Source of the DNA: Clostridia bacterium
Lineage (GTDB): Bacteria; Bacillota; Clostridia; UMGS1810
Assembly (NCBI GenBank): GCA_017436905.1
Contig: JAFSCF010000019.1
Coordinates: 1 to 64,000, forward strand
DNA length: 64,000 bases
Direction: 5' to 3'
Below are positions 15,702-24,802 of the stretch, one piece after another. How positions within the stretch are numbered: the first letter of the stretch is position 1; each line of letters begins with the position of its first letter. The position numbers and the translations under genes were made by a program. Below the pieces are notes generated by a model that did no database searches, was not told where the DNA came from, and saw only the letters and a program-made list of their open reading frames with translations.

Positions 15702-16529
15702 CTAACTTGTTTTGGGAATTTTAATTACATATTCATAATAATCGTCAAATTCCGTCTGCTGTGACACGGCACATATGCCAGATTCTATCATAACAGAAAC
15801 TGCACGGTTTATGGTATTCATAAAAATACGCACGTCTTTCATTATGCCCGTGCGTTTGGGAACAGACTTAGGTTCCGGTTCCTGTTTGACAGACAAAAGT
15901 CTATCTATGTACGCATCGGTTTCACTGACGTTATATGAATTATCGCATATTTTTTTAAGCGCTTCAAGTTGCTTGTCCTCATCGGGTATACGCAAAAGCG
16001 CTCTTGCGTGGCGCTCAGTAAGGTTATGATTGCAAATCGCCGTTTTAATGCTTTCGGGCAAGCGCAAAAGTCTTAGTTTATTTGCAATGGTAGACTGATT
16101 TTTTCCAAGTTTTGCGGCAATCTGCTCCTGAGTAAAGCCGTGTATGGCTATGAGTGCGCTATAGGCTTCTGCCTCTTCCATAAATGACAAATCCTGCCTT
16201 TGCAAATTTTCAACCAAAGCAACGGCGGCACTGTCGCTGTCGCTCATTTCAACAACGATGGAGGGAATTTTTTCAAGTCCTGCGTGTTTTGCGGCACGCA
16301 GACGTCTTTCACCTGCAATAAGTTCATAAAGTGTAGGCGAAACTTTACGTACAGTAATCGGCTGCAATATGCCGTATTGTTTGATTGACTGGCTCATTTC
16401 TTCCAATGCGGGACCGTCAAAATTCTTTCTCGGCTGAAACGGATTTGGCAGAATTTTATCTACGGGTATCTGCGCAATATTGTCCTTTGGAAGATATTGC
16501 TCTTTAATCATTGATATCATATCCATCAT
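15702..16529 (-). CDS. noc: ParB-family nucleoid occlusion protein Noc
   Basis: This is a ParB/Noc DNA-binding CTPase-type protein of 275 residues. The N-terminal domain has the CTP-binding GERRLRA (73-79) and ENLQRQDLS (107-115), followed by a helix-turn-helix (about 131-154, FTQEQIAAKLGKNQ). The short N-terminal region with basic and hydrophobic residues and the position next to rsmG match Noc, which prevents division over the nucleoid, rather than ParB, which normally follows parA. Assignment between the two paralogues rests on context. Confidence 0.85.
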   Translation of the reverse strand: MMDMISMIKEQYLPKDNIAQIPVDKILPNPFQPRKNFDGPALEEMSQSIKQYGILQPITVRKVSPTLYELIAGERRLRAAKHAGLEKIPSIVVEMSDSDSAAVALVENLQRQDLSFMEEAEAYSALIAIHGFTQEQIAAKLGKNQSTIANKLRLLRLPESIKTAICNHNLTERHARALLRIPDEDKQLEALKKICDNSYNVSETDAYIDRLLSVKQEPEPKSVPKRTGIMKDVRIFMNTINRAVSVMIESGICAVSQQTEFDDYYEYVIKIPKTS

Positions 16530-16635
16530 TTGTATGCCTCCTGATTTTGTAATAAATTGGAATATTTTTCCACAAATTCAGTATAACATACATTTCCTGT
16601 GATGGGAAATAAAATCGTTCGTAAAATATCGACAA

Positions 16636-17331
16636 TTAAAGCGGCATTTTAGCAGGTTTCGGGGCACTTCTTGGATACTTTTGCGGGATTGGCGCAACTT
16701 TTTTTATAATTACAAGATTATGCTGTAAATCTGTTGTGGGAATATCGTAGGGCACTACCCTTTCAATCTTGCCACCGAGGATTTTAATTGCGTTTTTCGC
16801 TGTTGCGATTTCCTCTTCTGCGTTAGGACCTTTCATACTTACAAAATATCCGCCGACTTTAACAAACGGCAGGCACAGTTCGCTGAGTGTCGAAAGATTT
16901 GCCACAGCACGAGATACCGCCACATCAAACTTTTCACGCAAGGCAGCATCTCTGCCGCCGTCTTCGGCTCTTGCATGAACGGTGGTGATATCGGTAAGTT
17001 CAAGTTCTGATATGACCTCATTTAAAAAGTTAAGCCTTTTAGCAAGCGAGTCCAGCAATGTAACCTTTAAACCACTGTTGGCAATCTTTAAAGGTATAGC
17101 AGGGAAACCTGCACCCGTACCTACATCTATTAAAGATGCACCGTTTGATAAAACGTCGCTTTTAACGCACATTAAAGAGTCTAAAAAATGCTTGGTTACA
17201 ACATCATATTCCTCTGTGATAGCGGTTAAGTTAATCTTTTCGTTCCAATCTAAAAGCAGTTCAAAATATTTTTCAAACTTATCAGCCTGAATATCCGAAA
17301 CACCGTATTCAAAAAGAAGTTTTTTGTCCAT
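16636..17331 (-). CDS. rsmG: 16S rRNA (guanine527-N7)-methyltransferase RsmG
   Basis: RsmG (GidB) methylates G527 of 16S rRNA. The roughly 231-residue protein has LLLDWNEKINLTAI, the SAM motif IDVGTGAGFPAIPLKI and the SRAVANL segment typical of the family. The frame opens at 17388, but ATG 17331 is chosen because AAAAGGAGA precedes it and the extra residues would lie inside the ileS terminator. The C-terminal tail PKYPRSAPKPAKMPL is rich in Pro and Lys. Confidence 0.94.
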   Translation of the reverse strand: MDKKLLFEYGVSDIQADKFEKYFELLLDWNEKINLTAITEEYDVVTKHFLDSLMCVKSDVLSNGASLIDVGTGAGFPAIPLKIANSGLKVTLLDSLAKRLNFLNEVISELELTDITTVHARAEDGGRDAALREKFDVAVSRAVANLSTLSELCLPFVKVGGYFVSMKGPNAEEEIATAKNAIKILGGKIERVVPYDIPTTDLQHNLVIIKKVAPIPQKYPRSAPKPAKMPL

Positions 17332-17342
17332 ATTATCTCCTT

Positions 17343-17380
17343 TTAAAAACAAAAACGGAGCGGATTGTATTCCGCTCCGC
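17343..17380 (-). terminator. Terminator of the divIVA-ileS unit
   Basis: On the minus strand CGGAGCGGA and TCCGCTCCG form a perfect 9-bp stem with loop ATACAA, followed by TTTTTGTTTTT. It starts about a dozen bases after ileS and ends next to the rsmG ribosome-binding site. Confidence 0.93.
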
Positions 17381-17391
17381 AGTATCATACA

Positions 17392-20187
17392 TTATTCAGA
17401 AATAGCCTCCGCACATCTTGCGCAAAGTGTGGGGTGCTCGCTGCTTGAGCCGACTGTATCGCTGAACATCCAGCAACGCTCGCACTTTTCGCCCTCTGCA
17501 GCTGTAACCTTAATTGAAAGGTTTGCAACCTCTTCGGCTTTATATGCGCTGTCGTCGCTGCCTTTTTCTACACAAACGCCCGAAACAATAAATATTGTTA
17601 CAAGGTCGTCTTCGTTTGCTTTTAAGAAATCGTATGTTGCACCGTCTGCAAAAAGTTTAACGTGAGCATTGAGTGAATGTCCGATAACTTTTTCGCCTCT
17701 TGCAAGTTCAAGCGCTTTACTCACATCAGAACGAACTTTAAGCAGCAGCTCGTATTTTTCGTTAAGTTTTTCGTCGTTGAGCAGTTCGCATCCGCAAGAG
17801 ACAGGCATATCGTTAAATACAATACTGTAGAGATTATCGCTTTCTGTGTGCGGCATCTCTGCCCAGATTTCCTCTGATGTGAAGCAGAGAACGGGCGCAA
17901 GCAGTTTAACCAAAATACCCAAGATTTTATAAATTGCTGTCTGTGCGCTTCTGCGTTCTGCACTAGACGCTTTTGATGTGTAGAGTCTGTCTTTGATAAC
18001 GTCAAGGTAGAAGTTACTCATATCTACAACGCAGAAGTTATGAATTGCATGATAAAGAATGTGGAAATCGTACGAATCATAACCGTTGCGAACACGTGAT
18101 ACAAGCGCATTAGCCTTGGAAAGTGCCCAACGGTCAATTTCCATAAGGTCAGCAGTTTCAACCATATCTTTATTAGGATCAAAGTCGTACAAGTTACCTA
18201 AGATATAACGAGCAGTATTTCTTATCTTGCGGTAACTTTCGGAAAGTTGCTTCAGGATATTTTCGCTCATACGCATATCTGTTTTGAAGTCCGCCGTAAC
18301 AACCCACAGACGGAGAATATCAACACCATATTTTTTAGCAACTTCTAATGGGTCGATAACATTTCCCTTTGACTTGGACATCTTTTTGCCCTCGTCGTCT
18401 ATGGTCATACCGTGAGTGAGAACTTCTTTATAAGGAGCCTTGCCTGTTACAGCAACGCTTGTAAGCATTGATGACTGGAACCAGCCTCTGTACTGGTCGT
18501 TACCCTCAAGATAAAGGTCTGCAGGCCACTGAAGGTCGTCTCTTTGCTCGCATACAGCAAAGTGTGATGAGCCGGAGTCAAACCAAACGTCCATAATATC
18601 ATGTTCTTTTGTAAACTCTGTGCAGCCGCACTCGTGGCATTTATAGCCCTCGGGCAGGATTTCGTTTGCGTCCATTGCATACCACGCAGAGCAGCCTTTC
18701 TCTCTGAACAGGTCGGCAATTATCTTGATAGTTTCGGGGTTAATGATTTCCTTGCCGCAATCTTTACAGTAGAAAATCGGGATAGGTACACCCCACAGAC
18801 GCTGACGTGAAATACACCAGTCGCCACGGTCTTCTATCATTTTTCTTATTCTCTCTTCGCCCCACTTTGGTACCCATTTAACAGAGCCAACAGCGTCTAA
18901 AGCGTCCTTTTTGAATGCGTCGATAGATGCAAACCACTGCTCTGTAGCACGGAAGATAATGGGCTTGCCACATCTCCAGCAGTGCGGATACTGGTGGATA
19001 ATAGGCTCTACTTTAACAAGCGAGTTTGTAGAGAGAAGTTGGTCTATAATTTTCTGGTTGGATTCTTCATAGAACAAGCCTGCAAACTGACCGGCTTCTT
19101 CTGTAAGGTAACCTTTGCTGTCTACGGGAACAACTATCGGCAGGTCGTAGTCTTTGCACGCAACATAGTCCTCTGCACCATGACCGGGAGCGGTGTGTAC
19201 ACAGCCTGTACCTGCATCTAAAGTAACATGGTCGCCAAGGATAACCAAAGAATCTCTGTCTAAGAACGGATGGCGGCATGTAATATTTTCAAGTTCTGCA
19301 CCGGTAAATGTTTTAACTATTTCGTAGTCGTCTGCCTCAGCAATACCTGCAAATGCAGCGGCAAGGTCTTTTGCTACAACATAATACTCGCCTTTGGCTG
19401 CCATAAGGCAATATTCAAAGTTGGGGTTCAGTGCGATAGCAACGTTACCGGGGAGTGTCCATGTGGTGGTTGTCCAGATTACGAAAAAGATTTTATCTTT
19501 ATCGAATCCGTCAAACACACCTTTATCGTCATTCACCTGGAATTTTACGTAGATTGAATTTGTTTTATCTTCAGCATATTCAATCTCTGCTTCAGCAAGT
19601 GCAGTTTCGCAATCTGTACACCAGTAAACAGGTTTTTTACCTTTATAAATAAAGTTTTTCTCTGCCATTTTGCCGAAAACTTCAATCTGTTTAGCCTCAA
19701 ACTCCGGCTGTAAAGTAATATACGGATTTTCATAGTCGCCAATAGCACCCAGACGCTTAAACTGCTCTTTCTGGTTATCGATATACTTCATAGCGAATTC
19801 ATGGCACATCTCTCTGAATTTAACAGGGCTTAATTCCTCTTTATTAATCTTGAGTTTTTTGATAGCCTGAATTTCAATAGGCAGACCGTGTGTATCCCAA
19901 CCGGGCACAAACGGAGCCTGATAGCCTGTCATATTTTTATAGCGAACTATGATATCTTTTAAGATTTTATTGAGTGCATGGCCTAAGTGGATATCACCAT
20001 TGGCAAAGGGTGGGCCGTCGTGAAGCACAAACTTGGGCTTACCTGCATTATGCTCCATAAGTTTATAATACAAGCCGTCCTCGTCCCATTTTTTTACCAT
20101 GTCGGGCTCCTTCTGCGGAAGGTTAGCACGCATAGAAAATTCTGTTTTTGGAAGATTTAATGTTTTACCGTAATCCTGCTGTTCCAA
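17392..20187 (-). CDS. ileS: Isoleucyl-tRNA synthetase
   Basis: This class I synthetase charges tRNA-Ile and edits misactivated valine. The 931 residues have PPFANGDIHLGH with the HIGH variant HLGH (67-70), the editing domain in the middle (GTGCVHTAPGHG), KMSKS at about residue 601, and a C-terminal zinc site made of CERCW and CARC near 905-925. That layout is the bacterial, mupirocin-sensitive type. It follows divIVA by 21 bases and ends at a strong terminator. No T-box leader is present between divIVA and ileS. Confidence 0.97.
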   Translation of the reverse strand: MEQQDYGKTLNLPKTEFSMRANLPQKEPDMVKKWDEDGLYYKLMEHNAGKPKFVLHDGPPFANGDIHLGHALNKILKDIIVRYKNMTGYQAPFVPGWDTHGLPIEIQAIKKLKINKEELSPVKFREMCHEFAMKYIDNQKEQFKRLGAIGDYENPYITLQPEFEAKQIEVFGKMAEKNFIYKGKKPVYWCTDCETALAEAEIEYAEDKTNSIYVKFQVNDDKGVFDGFDKDKIFFVIWTTTTWTLPGNVAIALNPNFEYCLMAAKGEYYVVAKDLAAAFAGIAEADDYEIVKTFTGAELENITCRHPFLDRDSLVILGDHVTLDAGTGCVHTAPGHGAEDYVACKDYDLPIVVPVDSKGYLTEEAGQFAGLFYEESNQKIIDQLLSTNSLVKVEPIIHQYPHCWRCGKPIIFRATEQWFASIDAFKKDALDAVGSVKWVPKWGEERIRKMIEDRGDWCISRQRLWGVPIPIFYCKDCGKEIINPETIKIIADLFREKGCSAWYAMDANEILPEGYKCHECGCTEFTKEHDIMDVWFDSGSSHFAVCEQRDDLQWPADLYLEGNDQYRGWFQSSMLTSVAVTGKAPYKEVLTHGMTIDDEGKKMSKSKGNVIDPLEVAKKYGVDILRLWVVTADFKTDMRMSENILKQLSESYRKIRNTARYILGNLYDFDPNKDMVETADLMEIDRWALSKANALVSRVRNGYDSYDFHILYHAIHNFCVVDMSNFYLDVIKDRLYTSKASSAERRSAQTAIYKILGILVKLLAPVLCFTSEEIWAEMPHTESDNLYSIVFNDMPVSCGCELLNDEKLNEKYELLLKVRSDVSKALELARGEKVIGHSLNAHVKLFADGATYDFLKANEDDLVTIFIVSGVCVEKGSDDSAYKAEEVANLSIKVTAAEGEKCERCWMFSDTVGSSSEHPTLCARCAEAISE

Positions 20188-20208
20188 TTTGTAACAACTC
20201 CTAACTTA

Positions 20209-20685
20209 TCATTTAACTTCACTGTCGTCTTCTGCAGCGTTTGCTGCATCAGAAGATTTCAGCGACTCTATCTGTGAGGTCAGCATGCCTATCATGCGGG
20301 CCTTAAAAAGTTCTGTTGAACGCTTGATGTTTTCTGCCTCTTTGGTGGCTTCCATAGCAGAGCGCATAGCGTTTTCTACAATGTCTTTAGCCTGCTTTTC
20401 AGCGGCTTCTACAGTAAGACGCGCTTTTTCGTCTGCAGTTTTGCGCACTTCGTCGCCCGTACTCTGGGCAACAAGCAGTGCATTCTGCATAGTTTCTTCT
20501 ATAGATTTATAATGTTCCAAAGCGCTGTTTAACATATTGATTTTATCATTTAAATCAATATTGTTTTTATACATAGTTTCATAATCGCGCAGTACCAGTT
20601 CCAAAAATTCTTCTACTTCGGCTTTTTTATAGCCCATGGCACCGCTTGTAAACCTTTTATTTTGAATATCTAACGGAGTAAGCAT
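20209..20685 (-). CDS. divIVA: Cell-division protein DivIVA
   Basis: DivIVA is a coiled-coil protein that binds curved membrane at poles and septa. The 158-residue protein has the N-terminal lipid-binding domain (MLTPLDIQNKRFTSGAMGYKK pattern with F and GY, then EVEEFL) and a long coiled coil (about 30-140) rich in Ala, Glu and Lys. An acidic tail follows. It sits between ylmH and ileS, the conserved Firmicute order. Confidence 0.93.
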   Translation of the reverse strand: MLTPLDIQNKRFTSGAMGYKKAEVEEFLELVLRDYETMYKNNIDLNDKINMLNSALEHYKSIEETMQNALLVAQSTGDEVRKTADEKARLTVEAAEKQAKDIVENAMRSAMEATKEAENIKRSTELFKARMIGMLTSQIESLKSSDAANAAEDDSEVK

Positions 20686-20713
20686 GAGTATTCCCCTCTT
20701 TTGCTTTAGTTTA

Positions 20714-21478
20714 TTATATAAAATGTCTTATATTTATTTTTATTCTGCCTTTGCGGGTGGTGAGGCAATCGGTATCTATAACCATTTTACCATATCCTCT
20801 TGCAGATATGACGTCACCTGATTTTATACGGGCAGAGGCGGATTTTGCAATATCGTAATTTACCTGAACTAAACCACGTGCAACAAGGTCGCTCGACACT
20901 TCCCTGCTTTTGCCGATAGCGACAGAAAGCACGCAGTCGAGCCTTAGCGATGCAACAGATGCAGATTGTTGCTTAAACTTACGTTCCACGTGCACATCTT
21001 CAACCTCGCAAATATTACACGTAACATTTGCAGATGCAACCTTATCGAGATTGAGGCAGATAAATTCTGCAACAGTTCTGTCGCAAAACACTATAGTACG
21101 CTCGCCCTCTACGACTATATCGCCAATCTTTTCACGCTTAATCCCAAGAGAAAGCACTGCACCAAGATAATCACGATGCGAATACACACTGCCATCTTTT
21201 GCAACAATCTTTACCGCAACAATGGGATAGTAAGCATCGTCATCTGCATCGGGACAAAAAGCAAAAATCTTGCGCTCGGCATCCTTATATCCGCCAAATG
21301 GCTTTATAACAAAACTGCCCTTGCATTTTGCCGATGCAATAGCGGCTTCTCTGGGATTTAAGAAAGGCGAGTACATTACCACACCCGCTTTTTCGCATCT
21401 TCCTGCCAAATCGAGCAAGTGTGAGATAAGAATTTTCTCGTTACCTTCCAACCCTTGCAGAAGATTGGTTTTGTTCAT
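20714..21478 (-). CDS. ylmH: S4-domain RNA-binding protein YlmH
   Basis: YlmH binds RNA and has been linked to cell division and, in Bacillus, to rescue of stalled 50S subunits. The 254 residues consist of an N-terminal domain and a C-terminal S4 domain (about 180-240) with LDCVLSVAIGKSR and SARIKSGDVISARGYGK. It lies between sepF and divIVA, with one base between its start and the sepF stop. Confidence 0.92.
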   Translation of the reverse strand: MNKTNLLQGLEGNEKILISHLLDLAGRCEKAGVVMYSPFLNPREAAIASAKCKGSFVIKPFGGYKDAERKIFAFCPDADDDAYYPIVAVKIVAKDGSVYSHRDYLGAVLSLGIKREKIGDIVVEGERTIVFCDRTVAEFICLNLDKVASANVTCNICEVEDVHVERKFKQQSASVASLRLDCVLSVAIGKSREVSSDLVARGLVQVNYDIAKSASARIKSGDVISARGYGKMVIDTDCLTTRKGRIKINIRHFI

Positions 21479-21479
21479 A

Positions 21480-21923
21480 TTAGTCTAAATCGAAAATGCC
21501 GTTTGATTTGAGTTCGCTGCTGAAATCACCCATAATACCAACATTATAAGGTGCAAGAAGTAAAATTCCGTTGGCAACTTTCTGCATGCTGCCGTCGAGC
21601 GCGTATACAGCACCGCTTAAAAAGTCTACCATTTTACGTGCATCGTCTTTATCAAGTCTTTCGAGATTAACCACAACGGGTTTTTTGCTCTTTAAATGGT
21701 CTGCAATATCCTGTGAATCATTATAAGATGTAGGCTGAATAACAACAACTTTAAGCTGAGTTGTAGTGTGGATATTAACCACCTTACCTTTTTTTAGGCC
21801 AAAACCGCCCGCTGCGGGTTCTTCCTCATGACGTCTGGGTTCGTAAACCGGAGTTTCCTCTATTACGTCTTCCTCTTCGTTCAATCCCATAACGTTCATC
21901 ATCTTATTCATGAAATTTCCCAT
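21480..21923 (-). CDS. sepF: Cell-division protein SepF
   Basis: SepF polymerises and tethers FtsZ to the membrane at the septum. The roughly 147-residue protein has an N-terminal membrane-targeting helix (MGNFMNKMMNVMGL), a charged linker and the SepF core with VVVIQPTSYNDSQ, VVVNLERLD and the glycine-rich turn before NGILLLAP. ATG 21923 is chosen over the upstream TTG at 21944 because AAGGGGG is properly spaced and the protein then begins with the helix. Confidence 0.93.
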   Translation of the reverse strand: MGNFMNKMMNVMGLNEEEDVIEETPVYEPRRHEEEPAAGGFGLKKGKVVNIHTTTQLKVVVIQPTSYNDSQDIADHLKSKKPVVVNLERLDKDDARKMVDFLSGAVYALDGSMQKVANGILLLAPYNVGIMGDFSSELKSNGIFDLD

Positions 21924-21954
21924 TTGTAAATGCCCCCTTAGCATATTTTATATA

Positions 21955-22641
21955 TTATTGAAAAAGTCCTCTGCCTACACGCACAATATTTGCGCCTTCT
22001 TCAATCGCTATATCAAAATCGTTGCTCATGCCCATAGACAAATATTCCATAATAACATTATCATATTTTTTTGCTGATATGTCAACATATTTTTTATATA
22101 AAGATGAAAAAATCTTGCGTATTTCGCTTTCAGGTGCGCCGAGTGGCGCCATTGTCATAAGACCTTTTACGCAAAGCCCGTCAATACCGGCACAACGCTC
22201 AACCATTTCGTCTACAAAGTTAAGGTTCATACCATATTTACTTTCTTCGCCCGAAACATTTACTTCAAGCAGGATATCTGTAGTAATGCCACGTGCGGCA
22301 GACTGTTTGCCGATTTCCTCTGCCAGACGCAGAGAATCAACAGAATGAATAAGTTTAACTTTACCAACAATACTTTTAACCTTGTTGGTCTGCAAATGAC
22401 CTATTATGTGCCATTTAGCATCGGGGAGTTCTTCGTATTTTGAAAGCAACTCCTGCACACGGTTTTCGCCAAGGCTTGTTATACCCAGGTCCATAATCTC
22501 ACGTATTCTGTCAGCCGGAACAGTTTTGGTTACTGCAAGCAGGGTTATATCCTCTGCCTTTCTTCCGGATTTGGCACAGGCGGCTTCTATACGATTTTGA
22601 ACGCTTAGCAAATTATCTTTGATGTTTCCCATTTTGTCCAC
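21955..22641 (-). CDS. Pyridoxal-phosphate homeostasis protein (YggS/YlmE)
   Basis: This is a YggS/PROSC-family PLP-binding TIM-barrel protein that buffers pyridoxal phosphate. The 228 residues have LLAVTKTVP with the PLP lysine, GENRVQEL, WHIIGHLQTNK, SVDSLRLAEEI, LLEVNVSGEESK, LMTMAP and the late LSMGMSNDFDIAIEEGANIVRVG signature. It is first in the ylmE-sepF-ylmH-divIVA-ileS block, 4 bases after the HlyD-like gene. Confidence 0.93.
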   Translation of the reverse strand: MDKMGNIKDNLLSVQNRIEAACAKSGRKAEDITLLAVTKTVPADRIREIMDLGITSLGENRVQELLSKYEELPDAKWHIIGHLQTNKVKSIVGKVKLIHSVDSLRLAEEIGKQSAARGITTDILLEVNVSGEESKYGMNLNFVDEMVERCAGIDGLCVKGLMTMAPLGAPESEIRKIFSSLYKKYVDISAKKYDNVIMEYLSMGMSNDFDIAIEEGANIVRVGRGLFQ

Positions 22642-22645
22642 CCCG

Positions 22646-23860
22646 TTATCTTACAGCAATATTTTCGCCGACTTCTTTTGCGTCTATTACAACCTCATCA
22701 TAGAGGAGAACAGAACTACCGTCGGAATTGTTTTCCTTTGCGATTGCATAGTTATTATCTTTATAGATAATATCGGCTTTTTTAAATTTCATCAATCCCT
22801 CTGTTACTGTGTATACGCCCTGTGTTCCGTTATTTACACGCACCGCTTTGATGGGGATTTTTATACCGGAATATTTATTTGTTATGAGCGTTATAGGTGT
22901 TTTACGATTTTTCATAGCATCGTCACTATACTCTGTAACGGTTATGCCTACAACGCATTTTTTAGCCGATGCAGGTGAAATAGATGAAATCGTTGCATTG
23001 TATTCTTCTGCACCCTCGCCGATTTTTATATACACAGACTGACCGGTCTTTATTTCAGAAGCCTTTTTTTCGTCAACAAGCATAGCGGCATACCACTCAA
23101 CATTGCTAACGATTTTACACACAGGTTGGTCTGCACCTTCAACCAGTTCGGGTTCGGTATCATTAACAGTTTTAAAATCTTCTACTGTCATATTTGCTAA
23201 TGAAGCACCGTTTAACACTTGTTCAAATCCGTCTATATTGGTTGAATATATGCCCGCCTGCGGTGCATATAAATTCTGTTTTGCAGACGAAAGCATCTGC
23301 TCATACTGTGATTTTTGTGCCTGAAGTTCATCAAGCATAGTGGCAACACTGCCGCTTTCACCGGACACTTCAAGTTTTTTATCGATAAGCACGTTAAGAT
23401 CACCTTTAAGTTCTGATACGTGACGGATATTTTTATCATTTATGCTGATTATAAGGTCTGAAATACGTGTAGAAATATTGCTTTCTATCTTTGCCTGGTC
23501 GCCCTCAAAAACAAGACTGTTTTCCTGTGCACCGGTAATTTCGGCAATACGTGCGTTTACCTGTTTTAGTTTGTTCTGCGTTTCCTTATCTACACTTCCG
23601 GTATACACAGATGCAACCATTTTACCACGCTTTACAACATTATTCTCAACAGCAGCACTTTCAAGCACGCCTGAAGAGTCCGAGGTGATAACCGTTTCAT
23701 TACGGATAATTATTCCATCGTACTCGGCAGAATTTTCAATGGTATCATAGCGCACCATTTCGGTTTCTACAGCAGGGTTTAAAAGTATTACTATGTTCCA
23801 TAGTTGAAATGCCACAAGGCAAAAAATCAAAACGTGCAGCAAAAACTTTTTCATCAGCAT
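22646..23860 (-). CDS. HlyD-like membrane-anchored protein
   Basis: The 404-residue protein has one N-terminal membrane segment (about 5-27). An extracytoplasmic part follows with a biotinyl-lipoyl-like half (YDGIIIRNETVITS...VVKRGKMVASVY), a coiled coil (about 90-195) and beta-rich C-terminal domains, the layout of periplasmic-adaptor (HlyD) proteins. Related genes lie next to ylmE in other Clostridia, so a role in cell-envelope function is plausible. No transporter partner is encoded nearby. Its start overlaps the end of miaA by 7 bases. Confidence 0.75.
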   Translation of the reverse strand: MLMKKFLLHVLIFCLVAFQLWNIVILLNPAVETEMVRYDTIENSAEYDGIIIRNETVITSDSSGVLESAAVENNVVKRGKMVASVYTGSVDKETQNKLKQVNARIAEITGAQENSLVFEGDQAKIESNISTRISDLIISINDKNIRHVSELKGDLNVLIDKKLEVSGESGSVATMLDELQAQKSQYEQMLSSAKQNLYAPQAGIYSTNIDGFEQVLNGASLANMTVEDFKTVNDTEPELVEGADQPVCKIVSNVEWYAAMLVDEKKASEIKTGQSVYIKIGEGAEEYNATISSISPASAKKCVVGITVTEYSDDAMKNRKTPITLITNKYSGIKIPIKAVRVNNGTQGVYTVTEGLMKFKKADIIYKDNNYAIAKENNSDGSSVLLYDEVVIDAKEVGENIAVR

Positions 23861-24789
23861 AGTCCTTTCTTAAATTCTTCGGCATTACGCAAAATATCGC
23901 TTACTGCCATTTTATCGTCGGGGTTTACCCAGTGTATATCTTTGTTTGCACCAAACCACGTAATCTGTCGTTTGGCATATCTGCGTGAATTGCGCTTTAT
24001 AAGCCTTATAGCCTCATCATACGTGCACTTACCTTTAAAATACCATATAACCTCTCGGTATCCGATTGCCTGCATAGAGTTTAACGATGAATTATAACCT
24101 TTCTTCAAAAGACTTTCAACCTCATCAAAAAGCCCTTGCTCAACCATAATATCCACTCGTCGGTCTATGTTTGAATAAAGCAATTCTCTGTCACGCTGCA
24201 TACCTATTATAAATGTATTGTATTTTGAATTTGCCGTGTTTTCCCGCTGAATGGTAATTGATTTACCGGTAACATGGTAAAACTCCAGTGCACGGATAAC
24301 ACGTTTGACATTATTAAAGTGGATATTTTCCGCCGCAGTGCTATCGACTTTGCAAAGCATGGAATGAAGATGCTCCGCTCCTTTTTCTTCGGCAATGGCA
24401 CGCAGTTTTTCTCGGTATTGCTCATCGCAACTGTTATCTTCAAATGCAGCACCTTTTAAAAGGCTGTCTATATAAAGCCCCGTACCGCCACATATAACAG
24501 GCAGTTTGCCACGGGCGAAAACATCTTCTATAGCGTTTTGTGCAAGCGTTACAAAACGGCTTACGTTACACTCATCGTCAGGTTCTAAAACATCTATAAG
24601 ATGATGCACAACTCCGCACATTTCTTCTTTGGTAACTTTAGCAGTACCTATATCCATATATTTATATATCTGCATAGAATCAGCAGATATAACCTCGCCG
24701 CCAAGCAAATCGGCAACTTTTACGGCAAAAGAGGATTTTCCTGATGCTGTAGGACCTACAATTGCTAATACCGGTATCAAAAAATCCAC
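23854..24789 (-). CDS. miaA: tRNA dimethylallyltransferase
   Basis: MiaA adds a dimethylallyl group to A37 of UNN-decoding tRNAs. The 311 residues have the P-loop GPTASGKS (12-19), SADSMQIYKYMDIGTAK, HHLID, ICGGTGLYIDSL and the late tRNA-binding segment with NSRRYAKRQITWF. It follows mutL by 13 bases, the common mutS-mutL-miaA arrangement. Confidence 0.96.
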   Translation of the reverse strand: MDFLIPVLAIVGPTASGKSSFAVKVADLLGGEVISADSMQIYKYMDIGTAKVTKEEMCGVVHHLIDVLEPDDECNVSRFVTLAQNAIEDVFARGKLPVICGGTGLYIDSLLKGAAFEDNSCDEQYREKLRAIAEEKGAEHLHSMLCKVDSTAAENIHFNNVKRVIRALEFYHVTGKSITIQRENTANSKYNTFIIGMQRDRELLYSNIDRRVDIMVEQGLFDEVESLLKKGYNSSLNSMQAIGYREVIWYFKGKCTYDEAIRLIKRNSRRYAKRQITWFGANKDIHWVNPDDKMAVSDILRNAEEFKKGLC

Positions 24790-24802
24790 TCCCTTGTTCA
24801 GT

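Noticed and set aside
15702-16529. Calling the ParB-family gene parB
   Set aside because: No parA is adjacent, and the gene lies next to rsmG as noc does in Bacillus; motifs alone cannot separate them.
20188-20208. T-box leader for ileS
   Set aside because: Only 21 bases separate divIVA and ileS and no T-box sequence is present upstream of the unit's nearby genes.
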